The notes: a model not told the origin generated them from the sequence alone. Shown: positions 1-10,513, counted from the stretch's first letter. The stretch is 64,000 bases of DNA from Galeruca laticollis (GCA_963921935.1 OY998175.1:179339262-179403261), one strand, 5' to 3'. Program-made: numbers and translations.

Positions 1-906
1 TACCAAAATATGAGACGATAAACGCCAAAAAAAATTATAGGAGTAACCTCCACTTAGAATATGAAATGCTTATCACTTTAGCAAAATATCCAAGAAAAAA
101 TTAGAGAGGTGGCCTCTAATAAAATATGAAATGAACATCTCAACGATATGACAAGAAAATAACTATATTCCTCGCCTACAAAAAAATAATCACTAAATGT
201 GATATAGAGTGGTTAAAGTACACTAACCTCAAAAGAAAAAACTAAAACAATCAAAAAGAAATAAGGGAGAAGTATTAGGAGAGCAAGACCAATTCAGAGT
301 CATAGATGGGTGAGGACATCAATCATGCAGGAAAAACATCGCGAGAGATGTTAATCGCGTCGTGGTTATTTATTCCACATAATCAACTTCGCATTCCTAC
401 AATTACCGAAGTGTAGACATGATCGTCCAACAACTACATTCCTTGCAACTGAAAAAAAGGAATTAGCAAAATCAAATGAGAAAAGAAAAATAAAAAAACG
501 AAGAAATTTTTGAGCAAGCTCGGCTAATTAACGAACCCAGCGTTATGTGGAAATACCAACAACTAAAATGTAAATTTCCAAAGAGAAAAAATGACTGGAT
601 CTCTAGATCTATAACACCGTGATGCAATGCCCATGTGACACATCCCTCCAGTGCGATAACATGACGTCATCGAACCACCCTTTTGGAAAAACGGTGTCCC
701 GTAGGTACGATACGGAATGATGACACACCTCTGAAATTCAGTTTTCCACTTAAAGATGTCTAGCATCACGCCTGTCACAGAACTAGTCCTTAACAAAAAA
801 ACAAAATCACGGAAATCTTTTTAAACGGGAAAGCGAAAACCTCCAAAAATTCCGTCATGGGAATGCTATTGCCAGATATTGTTTTATAAAAATAATTAAT
901 TAAAAA
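1..906. other. AT-rich intergenic DNA, no gene seen
   Basis: Only short spurious open frames are present. No conserved motif, LTR or clear repeat was recognised before the composite repeat that begins near 907. Confidence 0.5.
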
Positions 907-2650
907 ATAAACGGTTTTAAAGATTAAAACTAACTTTTCCGCATCTGTGGCCCTGAACAATATTCTATCATAAAATAGTTACTTGTATAACTTCGGGGGA
1001 TGTATCGTGCTATCAAACCGAAATTTCTTCAATAATAACCAAAAATTTAGTATATCTGGATTTATAGGACGCGCTGTACTCGCTCTAGTCAACTGAAAAT
1101 CAATAGGGTACATCTGTGAGACACCTTGAACAAAATTGATCAATCTCTGGAGGCTGTATCGTGCTAACAAACTGAAAATTCTCCAAAAATGACAAAAATA
1201 TCGTACTTAAGGTACTGTAGAACCTGTTGTATTAACTCTGGTGAGCTGAAAATTGATAGGGTTCATCAGTGAGATGTCCTGAATAATATACAATCATAAA
1301 ATTGGTGACATGTTGAACTCCGGAAGCTGTATCGTGCTAACAAACTGAAATTTCTCAAAAAATTATAAAATGTCGTACTTCAAGTACCATAGCACCCGTT
1401 GTACTGGCTCTGGTGAGCTGAAAATCAATAGGGTTCATCTGGGACATGTCCTTAACAATATTCAATCATAAAATTGCTGACTTATGGCACTCCGGAGGCT
1501 GTATCGTGCTATCAAGACATGTAAGGAAAAGTGGTCGACAACGACGACGACATACACACAGGATTTTTTTTCTAAAAACCGTTTTTTCGTGTTGTTGTTG
1601 ATGGAAAACGTAAAAATTCCAACTTTTTTGGGGTAAACCAATACTTTTCTCGCATATAGATAGGTTGGGCGGAAAAGTAATAAAAAAATAAACGGTGAGA
1701 TGACCTGAACAATATTCTATCATAAAATTGTCACTTGTATACACTTCGGGGGATGGATCGTGCTAACAAACCGAAATTTCTCCAAAAATAACCAAAAATG
1801 TAGTATATCTGGATTTATAGAACCCGCTGTACCTACTCGCTCTAGTCAGCTGAAAATCAATAGGGTACATCTGTGAGACACCTTGAAAAATATACGATTA
1901 TGAAATTGGCCACTTGTACACACTCCGGAGGCTGTATTGTACTAAACCCGAAATTTCTCCAAAAAGGACAAAAATGTGGCACTTCAGGTACCATAGCACC
2001 CGTACTAGCTCTGGTGAGCTAAAAATCAATAAGGTTCATATATGACGCCCTGAACAATATTCAATCATAAAATAGGTCACTTGTATACACGCTGGAGGCT
2101 GTATCGTGCTAACGAAGTGAATATTCTCCAAAAATGACAAAAATTTGGTACCTCAAGTACCATAGCACTCGTTGTACTGGCTTTAGTGAGCTGAATCTCA
2201 ATAGGGTTCATCTTTGAGACGCCCTGAATAATACCCAATCATAAAATTGGTCACTTGTATATACTACGGAGGCTGTATCGTGCTAACAAACTGAAATTTC
2301 TCCAAAAATGACAAAAATGTACTTAAGGTACTATAGCACCTGTTGTACTGGCTGTGGTGAGCTGAAAATCAATAGGGTTCATCTGTGAAATGTCCTGAAT
2401 AAGATTCCATCATATAATTGGTGATTTGTTGCACTCCGGAGGCTATATCGTGCTAACAAGACATGTAACGAAAAGTGGTCGACGACAACGACATACACAC
2501 AGGATTTTTTTTCTAAAAACCATTTTTTCGTGTTGTTCTTGATGAAAAACTTAAAAATAACTCAATTTTTTTTTTCAAAATTTCAACTTTTTTGTGGGTA
2601 AACCAATACTTTTCTCGCATATTAGATAGGTTGGGTGGAAAAGTAATACA
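907..2650. repeat. Composite repeat, two tandem copies
   Basis: The block is built from diverged units of roughly 170 bp. Each unit carries recurring phrases: CGGAGGCTGTATCGTGCTAA, CTGAAATTTCTCCAAAAATG, and GGTGAGCTGAAAATCAATAG followed by GGTTCATCTG. Each block ends in a distinct tail with ACAAGACATGTAA, a GTGGTCGACGAC/ACGACATACACAC stretch and a terminal GGGCGGAAAAGTAATA. The tail occurs at about 1514-1690 and again at 2456-2650, so two blocks lie in tandem. A third block lies at 16997-17943. The shared head phrase AAACGGTTTTAAAGATTAAA at 910 and 17000 supports a defined element. No protein is encoded; the short minus-strand frames are chance. The class is unknown; a non-autonomous transposon with internal minisatellite is a reasonable guess. 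Confidence 0.7.
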
Positions 2651-3427
2651 CGGTAATGGTCAGAAATCTACTAAGAAAAAAATTTTATAACGGGACTCAA
2701 AAATGTGTGTGTGTGTGTGTGTATTTAAAATACATTATGTAACTATACGGAAAAATAGAAAGAAAAAACAGCGGAAAGTTTGGAGAGAAGAAACCCACCT
2801 AGACAGAACCAATTGCTAGAAATTTAGCGATAACACACACAGAATACTCAAAAACCAAAATAGAAAGTTATATAGAAGAATTTATTATTACAAATTGGAA
2901 ACGCTTTCGCTATGAAAGTACGAAATTGTAAACTATGGTATTGCAAACCACATAGAAAGTCGTCGAAAAAAATAGTTTTGTCAACAACGGAAAGAGAAAA
3001 CAAAAGTATGCAAAAAAAAAATATTATCAGTATGTATCAGTACACCAAAATATTCCATAAATTGTCATTTAACAAAAGAACGTGTTTTAGTCGTATCAAC
3101 ATACAGGGGCGATAAAAATCAACCGTATACTGAGAACGAAAACGCTACCAAGCAAAAATATTATTTCTCAGTGCACACAACAAAAGAGATAAGGGACTAC
3201 TCAAAATTATCTGAATTCAAAATTTGCCTAAAGCAAGAAATTCCAGAAAATATTTCAGTATAAAGGTCGTTCCAAACTAAACTGATTTCTAAAGGTGCAT
3301 AACGCAAGAAAATCTGAAACATTCGCGGGAAAAAAATTTTGGCGTTTTTTTAAAAACCAAAAACAAAAAAGAGATACGATAAAAACCCAAATATAATACA
3401 TCAAATGTATTATGCACAACATAATAG
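2651..3427. other. Non-coding spacer with TG microsatellite
   Basis: A short (TG)n tract lies at about 2704-2722. A 67-residue frame at 2912-3115 is low-complexity and matches nothing recognised. The spacer ends at the 4-bp target duplication (ATAG, 3424-3427) of the next element. Confidence 0.5.
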
Positions 3428-3828
3428 TGTAATGTTTTTCTTATTTATTTAAACAATAACTCACTAAGACTTAATTTATATATACTTAACTAACCACTTA
3501 AATTTAATTTATATGCACACAAACTTGATTATTAATCAGCACTTTACTGTTCGGTGTATTTTTGTTTATTTCTCGAGATCACTTTATCAACTCCCTCCTC
3601 CGCTGATCGGTCCTTATTTATATTAATGCCTTTCTTACTAGAAAATTCCGGGCTGCGGCTTACACAGACACAAATAATTTTTCTGGCCTTTTCTAGATAA
3701 GTCTGGTCACAAAAACAATGTTTAGATAAGATAGTCCCAAACAGTGCGTATCCGCCATAATTTTAATTTTCAACCAGGCTTAGACAGAGTCGGATTTAGG
3801 GTCTATACCAGTGTGCTGTTTCGTAACA
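3428..3828 (-). repeat. 3' LTR of the gypsy element
   Basis: This 401-bp sequence is directly repeated at 7430-7843. The two copies are close to identical apart from a 12-bp indel near 7746-7757 and a few substitutions. On the minus strand the terminal dinucleotides are TG and CA. The last coding frame of pol runs into this LTR and stops at 3803. Confidence 0.95.
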
Positions 3829-4816
3829 TTACCCCCTCCTTAAATGGAAGTTCCTCCTGGAACTTTTGTGTAGCCGAGACTGGATGATTGCATCGGCAAC
3901 TGGCCCCATTTCTACACTTTCCGATCTTATGGAAATAGCAGGGCACTGTCTTCATCTGATACTGATAACGGGGGTTGTAGCTGCAAATTAATATCTGGAC
4001 ACCGGTATCTCTAAAGATAACTTCTACCATGTTCCTGATAACTCGCCAATCCAACTGGTTACTCGCTATCTTAGGCATAGCCAGTTTCTTCACGCTGGAT
4101 TGTAACACATGGTCTCGGAGGTTACGAAGTGCTTCCCACACATCGCGGTAGGTAGATCGATCTTTAAATTCATCTTTAGTTACCACGTAGAAGACGTACC
4201 GAGAATTATGTTTCAGTTTCAGTGTCTTGCCAGGGGCTGGAATCTGGTCTTCAAATTTTTCTAATTGCCCGAACTTCTTTCGAAAAACGGTTGCCAACCC
4301 TCGTGCGTTCTTGATACGGGCGGGGATGTTGTATGCCAGTGAATAATCTTCCGGGAGAGTGAACAAATCTTGTTGTTGTTCCGAAGTGACTCCATATCTA
4401 GCTTTCCCGATACCTCCATACGCGCCCATAAATTCATCGAAGGTGGGGTCAGACACATCTCGAATAAGGTTTACTCCTTCCTCTATGTCATGGTCTCCTT
4501 CGAATGGCGCTAGTCGGTTTCGGTGAAATACTTTTGGTTTTCCGTTGGGGATCTTGTTTATGCGATATAAAACATCATTGATCCTTTTCTTGATTAAATA
4601 TGGACCTTCCCAGGATTTTTGTAATTTTGGAGAAAATCCTTTTCTCCTCGTCGGGTTGTGTAACCATACTTTGCCCCTTTCTTTAAAACCGCCTTCTGTG
4701 GCCTGCGTGTCGTACCGACTTTTCATTCTGTCGCTGGCAACTTGAAGATTTGTTCGAACTAATTCATGAATATCGTCCAAACAGGATTTTCGCCGATGTT
4801 TCACCCGTGGACTCAT
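3803..4816 (-). pseudogene. Pol C-terminus: integrase GPY/F domain + OARD1/TARG1-like macrodomain + CCCH zinc finger
   Basis: The open frame is 337 codons. Residues 1-106 are the integrase C-terminal (GPY/F) region, with the WEGPYLIKKR motif at about 69. Residues 142-280 (about 3977-4393) look like a macrodomain of the OARD1/TARG1 type, which binds or hydrolyses ADP-ribose esters. Recognisable landmarks are LPEDYSLAYNI, a FRKKFG helix, RYVFYVVTK, STYRDVWEAL, KKLAMPKI and LDWRVI. The lysine matching the TARG1 catalytic lysine is present (K214). The phosphate-binding loop reads KNARGLA instead of a glycine-rich MGxGIA-like loop, and the GCGLD segment carrying the catalytic aspartate is shortened to ASNQ, so hydrolase activity is doubtful in this copy. 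Residues 293-311 form a CX7CX5CX3H finger. The frame begins downstream of a frameshifting deletion, so its first Met is not a natural start. The macrodomain assignment is by eye but strong. Confidence 0.85.
3829..3842 (-). promoter_or_regulatory. Polypurine tract of the gypsy element
   Basis: Read on the minus strand, a run containing AAGGAGGGGGTAA abuts the start of the 3' LTR. This is the expected place and composition for the plus-strand primer of reverse transcription. It is also translated in the terminal open frame (residues around PFKEGVM). Confidence 0.75.
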
Positions 4817-5780
4817 TGACGGCAGATCGATAAGCCAATGCGAATAGGGAAAGATACTGGTCCCAATCTCTCTGATGGCTGGATACTACTTTGGACATGT
4901 ATTTTCCAATAGTCCTGTTCATTCTCTCGACAATTCCATCTGACTGTGGATGCAATGCTGTTGTCCTGGTCTTCTTTATTCCCAGCTTCTCGCAAATCTC
5001 CTGGAATAGATGGCTTTCAAAATTTCTTCCCTGGTCACTGTGGACTTCCAAGGGCACTCCATATCGGCTGATGAATTCTTGCACCAATACATCCGCGACA
5101 GTTGTGTCCTCTTGGTTCGGGATAGCGTAAATTTCCACCCACTTTGTGAAATAATCCATTTCAACCAGTATGTACTTGCTACCAATTTCTGTCGTCGGAA
5201 ATGGTCCAGCGATATCTAAAGCAATCCTTTCGAAAGGGCTTCCAACATTGTACTGTTTCATGGGTGCCTTTCTCTTGCGATGTGGTCCATTACTCGTAGC
5301 ACAAGTCGTACATTTCTTACACCAGCCCTTCACATCGTCGGAGCTGTTCATCCAAGAAAACCTTTCACGGACTCGCTGAAGTGTTTTCTTCACTCCCAGA
5401 TGACCTCCCGATGGACTGTCGTGTAACTTCTTCAGTACCTCAGCTACTCTAGTTCTCGGGATAACTAGCTGTCTCCTCATCTCAGAACCATCATCGTTTT
5501 CAAGGACTCTTTTCAACAGCCCTTCTTCCAGGACAAGAGAGTTCCACTGAGCCCAATACGCCTAGAGTTTCGGTGAAAATTTTGACACTTCTTGCCAGGT
5601 AGGTCGCCGATTTTCTTTCTTCCATTGCCGGATCATCTTCAGATGAGGATCATTCTCCTGATCTTCTCTGATCCGGGTGGGTGACCATTCTTCATTGACT
5701 ACAGTAGTTCTTGAAACTGCAGCTTCCTTAGATTTCGACTTGTTGCATTGTGAATAGTCTACAGGGCATGGCCGTCTAGG
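4764..5780 (-). pseudogene. Integrase zinc-binding and catalytic core (gypsy element)
   Basis: From the Met at 5516 the frame shows the HHCC zinc-binding module (H32, H39, C69, C72) and a retroviral-type integrase core with D101, D161 and E197. The spacing is exactly D-59-D-35-E. Upstream, from about 5780, is the end of RNase H and the linker (SLPRRPCPVDYSQC), fused directly to the Gag region. A stop codon near 5559-5561 interrupts linker and integrase. After LFGR a deletion of roughly 100 bp or more changes frame and joins the sequence to the GPY/F domain. Integrase would join element cDNA to host DNA in the nucleus; this copy cannot make a complete enzyme. Confidence 0.9.
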
Positions 5781-7385
5781 CAAGGAGTTGGCTTTTCGGT
5801 GATTCACATCAGCTGGATGTTCACCCCTGTCCGATTTCCTCTGTGTCTGGAGTTCTTGGGTTACAGGAGTCTTGGGGCGCTTAGACGGACTGTGTACGAG
5901 CTCTAGCTCGCCACACTTCTGGCATTTGATTTTCTTCGGCATCTTGTCTGCCATACCTTTCAACAAGTTGATGATCTGGTCAAGTTTGTCATTCGTGTCT
6001 GCTTTGCATTTAAGAGTTTTTTGGTTTACAGGAGTCGTAGGACGCTTACACGAACTGCGTGCATGCTCTAGCTCGCCACAATTACAGCAGCTGATTTTCT
6101 TCGGCTTCTTGTCTACCATACCTTTCAACAAGTTGACGATCTGGTCAAGTCTGTCATCGTCACCTGCTTCCTGTATGGTCATATCTTTGTTGTATCCCGA
6201 AGCCATCGTGGCTGCTTCATATTCAAGAGCAGCAGTCAATGCATCGACCAATGTTTTAGGATGGGCTAATCTAAGCGTCTTCTCCAGATCGTGGTCACAC
6301 AAGCCGTCAATAAAGGCCTGGATGCCTAAACATTCCATCATGTTCTCTGGTGCTGATGGATAAGCAAATCGGACTAGTCGGGCAATATCCATTTCATACT
6401 CTTGAAGGGTTTCGTCACGTTTCCGCCTTCGGTTCTTCAGCTGGAATCTGTACAACTGTTCCAAATGTTCATGACCTTACCGCATGTCCAACTTCTTCCT
6501 CAGCTGCTCGAAATCGTTCGTTTCTTCCGGAGGTATCGTCTGAAGTACATCTAAAACATCTCCGCGAAGCGCGATGGTTAAATTCACTGCCTTCTCTCTA
6601 TCGGACCAATTATTCACTCTAGCGGCTGCTTCAAATTGTTTCACATAATTGGTCCACGACATTTTTCCATCGAACGTTGGGGCCTTGACTCGGGTAAAAC
6701 TGCCAATGTCTTCAAACTTAGGTAGTGTTTATGGCTTGCAAGATTTCGTTTGTTCGGTATTCTTTTCTTCCTCTGGCGTGCCTCGCGTTCTTGAATCGGC
6801 AATCTTTTCCTCTAACTCCTTGATTTTCTCGTCTATCGTTGTAATCTTATTCTCGATTTTCTCGTCCATTGTTGACACTTTATTCTCGATTCTCTCGTCC
6901 ATCGTTGACATCTTATCCTCGATTTCAGATTTTAGGGACGAAATTTCATTTTCAACGTCAGCGGCAATGTCGTTTTTCATTATTAAGATATCGGCAGATA
7001 TATCGTTCTTCAAAGTAGAAATCTTCTCGTCCATGTTCTCTTCCATGGAAGAAATCTTCTCGTCCATGTTAGCAGAAATCTTCTCTTCCATGACAGAAAT
7101 CTTCTCGTCCATGTTAGTCGAAATATCATTTTTCATAGTAGAAATCTTCTCGTCCATGGCAGAAATCTTCTCGTCCATGTTAGCAGAAATATTAGCAGAA
7201 ATTGACGAGATTAAGGTGGAAGCCTCGTCATTAAATAAAACTGTTTCTGGATCAAAGCCGTCATTTTCCAGTGCCACTTTAAGTCTTTCTACTAATTCAC
7301 TTTTCTTACCGGACGTTTCCAACTCACGATCTTCCAATTCTGCTCTTAATTCCGCCACTTTCAGATCCCTTAATCTCCTGGCCAT
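5780..7385 (-). pseudogene. Gag of the gypsy element: SAP domain, coiled coil, zinc knuckles
   Basis: The Met at 7385 opens a SAP-like DNA-binding motif (residues about 3-40, with LKVAELRAEL, GKKSELVERL). A long coiled coil follows, made of repeated NMDEKIS/TMDEKI blocks (residues about 70-200). An in-frame stop at about 6729 separates this from the capsid-like region (SWTNYVKQFEAAARVN, LRGDVLDVLQ). A second in-frame stop lies near 6477. The next segment continues the capsid (GLCDHDLEKTLRLAHP) and carries two CCxC-type knuckles (CCNCGELEHARSSC and a degenerate second CQKCGELELVHSPS). Both stops keep the frame, so they are point nonsense changes. The frame then runs straight into the end of RNase H, showing an in-frame loss of the protease-RT-RNase H block. 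Confidence 0.88.
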
Positions 7386-7411
7386 TTTTACGTAGATATT
7401 TATTTATATTA

Positions 7412-7429
7412 CCCCACATCTGACACTAA
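7412..7429 (-). promoter_or_regulatory. Primer-binding site, tRNA-Leu-like
   Basis: Directly inside the 5' LTR the minus strand reads TTAGTGTCAGATGTGGGG. The core TGTCAGATGTGGGG resembles the complement of insect tRNA-Leu 3' ends (TGTCAGAAGTGGGA type), as used by mdg3/blastopia-like elements. The identity of the tRNA is inferred from memory of that family. Confidence 0.6.
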
Positions 7430-7843
7430 TGTAATGTTTTTCTTATTTATTTAAACAATAACTCACTAACACTTAATTTATATATACTTAACTAACCACT
7501 TAAATTCAATTTATATGCACACTAACTTGATTATTAATCAGCACTTTACTGTTCGGTGTATTTTTGTTTATTTCTCGAGATCACTTTATCAACTCCCTCC
7601 TCCGCTGATCGGTCCTTATTTATATTAATTCCTTTCTTACTAGAAAATTCCGGGCTGCGGCTTACACAGACACAAATAATTTTTCTGGCCTTTTCTAGAT
7701 AAGTCTGGTCACAAAAACAATGTTTAGATAAGATAGTCCCAAACAGTTATAAAAACACTGCGTATCCGCCATAATTTTAATTTTCATACCTGGCTTAGAC
7801 AGAGTCGGATTTAGGGTCTATACCAGTGTGCTGTTTCGTAACA
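7430..7843 (-). repeat. 5' LTR of the gypsy element
   Basis: This is the direct copy of 3428-3828, here 414 bp because of a 12-bp insertion and a one-base change in length. It is followed by the target duplication ATAG at 7844-7847. High similarity of the two LTRs implies a fairly recent insertion. Confidence 0.95.
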
Positions 7844-8184
7844 ATAGCAAGGATTCAAAATAATGTACTCTAGACACAACATCAAGAGAGAACATAAGGC
7901 ATACGAAAAATAAAGATATTAGTACTTTTGCACAACGGTAAACATAAAAACAAAAGATAGTGTATAGAGGTACAATGACATATACGATAGTAGAAAAGCA
8001 GATTCTACTAGATAAAGACACAAAATGCCTTTGTGACCTAACACAATTGTTGACATCAAAAAGTCCAAAATACTTAAGAAATATTTTGATATTAAATAAA
8101 AATTAAGATAAAAAGAATAGTCACGTCAAGAAATTTTAATCCAAAACAACTTTATATAGAAATACGGGATAAATTACCAAACTA

Positions 8185-10370
8185 TACTCGATAGTCGAAA
8201 TTGTGTAAAGTGAGTCAGAGCTATCTAATCAACACTTTGGTTAAAGCGCAGTTGCCATATGTATTCTAGAGAGAAATGCTGTATTTTATAAATACACTTC
8301 AAATCCATTGTGTCAATATTTCAGGTACAAAAGATGCAATGTAATTAAGTCAATACCAATTTAATATATTTATTTCAAATTTCAAGCAGACTAATAATAA
8401 TTAGTTTACTTGAAATGTGAAATAAAGTGTTTATGTATATTTCTTGAACGCAAAGTTTGTTGTGAAAAACTCGCCGATTTGACAATGTTGGAGAGTCGCT
8501 TCAATGTTCCGGCTTTGAGAACGAGATAGATAGATCGAGCTACGCGAATGAGACAGTGATAGTAAACAGTTATGTCAGGTGTTTATTCTCTTCATGAACG
8601 TAACATCAGTATTTGTGTTGTGGTTTTGTGTGATAAATCGGTTATTATTGGTATTTATTGTAATATTTATATCGGTATATTTAGTGACAATAATGGCGGA
8701 GTGTAGCGGTGTTGGCGATAAAAAACGGCGTCGTAACAATTTAATTCGGGAAGAAAAAGTCCTCATATTAAATGTGTACGAAGGACTGCGTGCCATGGAC
8801 AAACAGTTGGGTGTTAGTGACGCTGTGATTAAGTGCAGTTATTTAACTAAAGTTTCTGAGAGTACTATATACAATATTCTAAAGAAATCGCGGGACGGAT
8901 CTTTGACAAGAGAACGAGGTGAAAACTGTAAACCGGAAAGTAGGGGAAGAAAGAAAATTGTTTTGGACGACCAAACACGGAATGCTATACGTAGGGAAAT
9001 ACATTCTTTTTATTTTAGGAATGAAATCCCCTCGGTAGCTAAATTGAGCAAGGTAATAGAAGCTGATGATACTTTACCAAACATCAGTGATAAAGTTTTG
9101 AGACGAACTTTGAAATTAATGAATTTTCGTTACCAAACAAGAAGTAGAAACAGTGCCTTAATTGAACGAAATGACATTGTGGAATGGAGGAGAAATTATT
9201 TAAAACAGATACGACAGTTTCGTAACGAAGGACGGCACATATATTATCTTGACGAAACATGGTTAAATGAAGGCCACACTGTGTCAAAAGTGTGGCAAGA
9301 CATGAATATACGAAGCAATCGACAAGCCTTTATGGAGGGTTTCTCTTCCGGTTTAAAAGCTCCCTCTGGGAAAAGACGTCGACTGATTATCACTCACATT
9401 GGCAGAGAGGAAGGATTTGTAAAAGGTGGATTACTAAGTTTTCAGTCCAAAAAAACTGTCGATTACCATGAAGAGATGGATGGTAACCGGTTTGAAACAT
9501 GGTTTAGATCAATTTTAACAAAGGTAACTCCTGGTTCAGTGATAGTTATGGATAATGCATCATACCACTCTCGTCGACTGGAGCAAATACCTACTTCAGC
9601 TAGCCGCAAGAGGGTTATAATTGATTGGTTAGAGAGTAAAAGCATTCCGCACAACGAGGCAATGCTAAAAGTTGAATTATTATCTCTCGTACGGAAACAT
9701 AAAAGCAGTTATATTAAGTACGTTGTCGATGAAATGGCGAAAGATTTCAACGTCTCAGTTGTTAGACTTCCTCCCTACCACTGTGAGTTGAACCCCATCG
9801 AGCTGGTTTGGGCCCAAGTGAAAAATTATGTTGCGAGAAAAAACAGTACATTCAAAATGGCTGACGTTGAGAAACTGTTTGACGAGGCGCTGCATACCGT
9901 TACTGCTGAGAGTTGGCGTAAATGTATTCAACACGTATTAAAAGAAGAAATAAAGTTTTGGGATTTAGACATGCGTGTAGAAGTAATGACGGAACCACTC
10001 ATTATCGATATAGGAGGAGAAAGCGACGATTCTGAGGAGTCGTCAGGGAGTGATACCGCTTCCAGTTAGTCAGACATTTTACAAGTGACCTCGCAACATA
10101 CCTATACTTATTGGTAATTTATTTTGGTCTTGACAAACAACTTTTTTTTAGTTTTAGTAGTAGTAAGTTGGAATTGACTTTTAAACATTTTTTTATTTTG
10201 TTTTAACTTACTTATGAACAACTTGTGATAAGTTATTATTTCAAATGTTAAAAATTGAAATTCCAGATATTTCAGTATTCGCACCCTTAAACTATGATAC
10301 GCTCATGGAGTTCACTTTAAATCGGTAGATAACCGATGACGTCACTTTACACAATTTCGACTATCGAGTA
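8185..10370 (+). mobile_element. Intact IS630-Tc1-mariner DNA transposon, D,D(82)E type
   Basis: The element is 2186 bp. It has perfect 29-bp terminal inverted repeats (8185-8213 and 10342-10370, outer sequence TACTCGATAGTCGAAATTG) and a TA target duplication at 8183-8184 and 10371-10372. A single uninterrupted transposase frame lies inside. It is inserted at or beyond the left end of the decayed gypsy element of 10.4-15.2 kb. Intact ends plus an intact frame suggest recent or possibly current mobility. Confidence 0.93.
8693..10069 (+). CDS. IS630-Tc1-mariner superfamily transposase (DD82E)
   Basis: The frame encodes 458 aa from ATG 8693, which has a good AATAATGG context. An open frame extends 38 codons upstream from a GTG, but that part is a hydrophobic, AT-rich 5'UTR-like stretch. 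Residues about 15-70 form a helix-turn-helix (SESTIYNILKKSRDG). The RNase H-fold catalytic core has D187 (YYLDETWLN), D287 (VIVMDNASYHS) and E370 (HCELNPIELVWAQVK), giving D-99-D-82-E. The long D-E spacing contains an extra helical insert (DWLESKSIPHNEAMLKVELL). The C-terminus is acidic (SDDSEESSGS). The enzyme would cut and paste the element into TA sites. The catalytic triad is complete and there is no stop or frameshift. Confidence 0.93.
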   Translation: MAECSGVGDKKRRRNNLIREEKVLILNVYEGLRAMDKQLGVSDAVIKCSYLTKVSESTIYNILKKSRDGSLTRERGENCKPESRGRKKIVLDDQTRNAIRREIHSFYFRNEIPSVAKLSKVIEADDTLPNISDKVLRRTLKLMNFRYQTRSRNSALIERNDIVEWRRNYLKQIRQFRNEGRHIYYLDETWLNEGHTVSKVWQDMNIRSNRQAFMEGFSSGLKAPSGKRRRLIITHIGREEGFVKGGLLSFQSKKTVDYHEEMDGNRFETWFRSILTKVTPGSVIVMDNASYHSRRLEQIPTSASRKRVIIDWLESKSIPHNEAMLKVELLSLVRKHKSSYIKYVVDEMAKDFNVSVVRLPPYHCELNPIELVWAQVKNYVARKNSTFKMADVEKLFDEALHTVTAESWRKCIQHVLKEEIKFWDLDMRVEVMTEPLIIDIGGESDDSEESSGSDTASS

Positions 10371-10513
10371 TAATCAGAATCACTATCTGATCTGATTCGT
10401 AAATTATAATCATGGCCAGATAAATTCGTATCAACAGAATGTTGATCAGAAAACTCACCATCAGGAAGTTTTTCATCTACGTCAATAAAATGATTTTTTA
10501 AATCTGTAACATG

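Larger units (their letters stand above)
3428..7843 (-). mobile_element. Ty3/gypsy LTR retrotransposon with macrodomain-bearing Pol, internally deleted
   Basis: The element is bounded by two direct LTRs beginning TG and ending CA on the plus strand. It is flanked by the 4-bp duplication ATAG at 3424-3427 and 7844-7847, so both ends are authentic. Coding sequence is on the minus strand: Gag is next to the right (5') LTR and integrase next to the left (3') LTR. The order is LTR, primer-binding site, gag (SAP domain, coiled coil, zinc knuckles), a deletion that removed protease, reverse transcriptase and RNase H, integrase, macrodomain, CCCH finger, polypurine tract, LTR. Two nonsense codons in gag and a frameshifting deletion in integrase make this copy non-autonomous. 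Confidence 0.93.

Noticed and set aside
6649..7395. Serine/phenylalanine-rich plus-strand frame of 248 codons
   Set aside because: Antisense to the DEKIS coiled-coil repeats of Gag; its composition follows from that repeat.
8579..8692. N-terminal hydrophobic extension of the DD82E transposase
   Set aside because: It starts at GTG and reads like a membrane segment, unlike any transposase N-terminus; the ATG at 8693 with good context fits the family.
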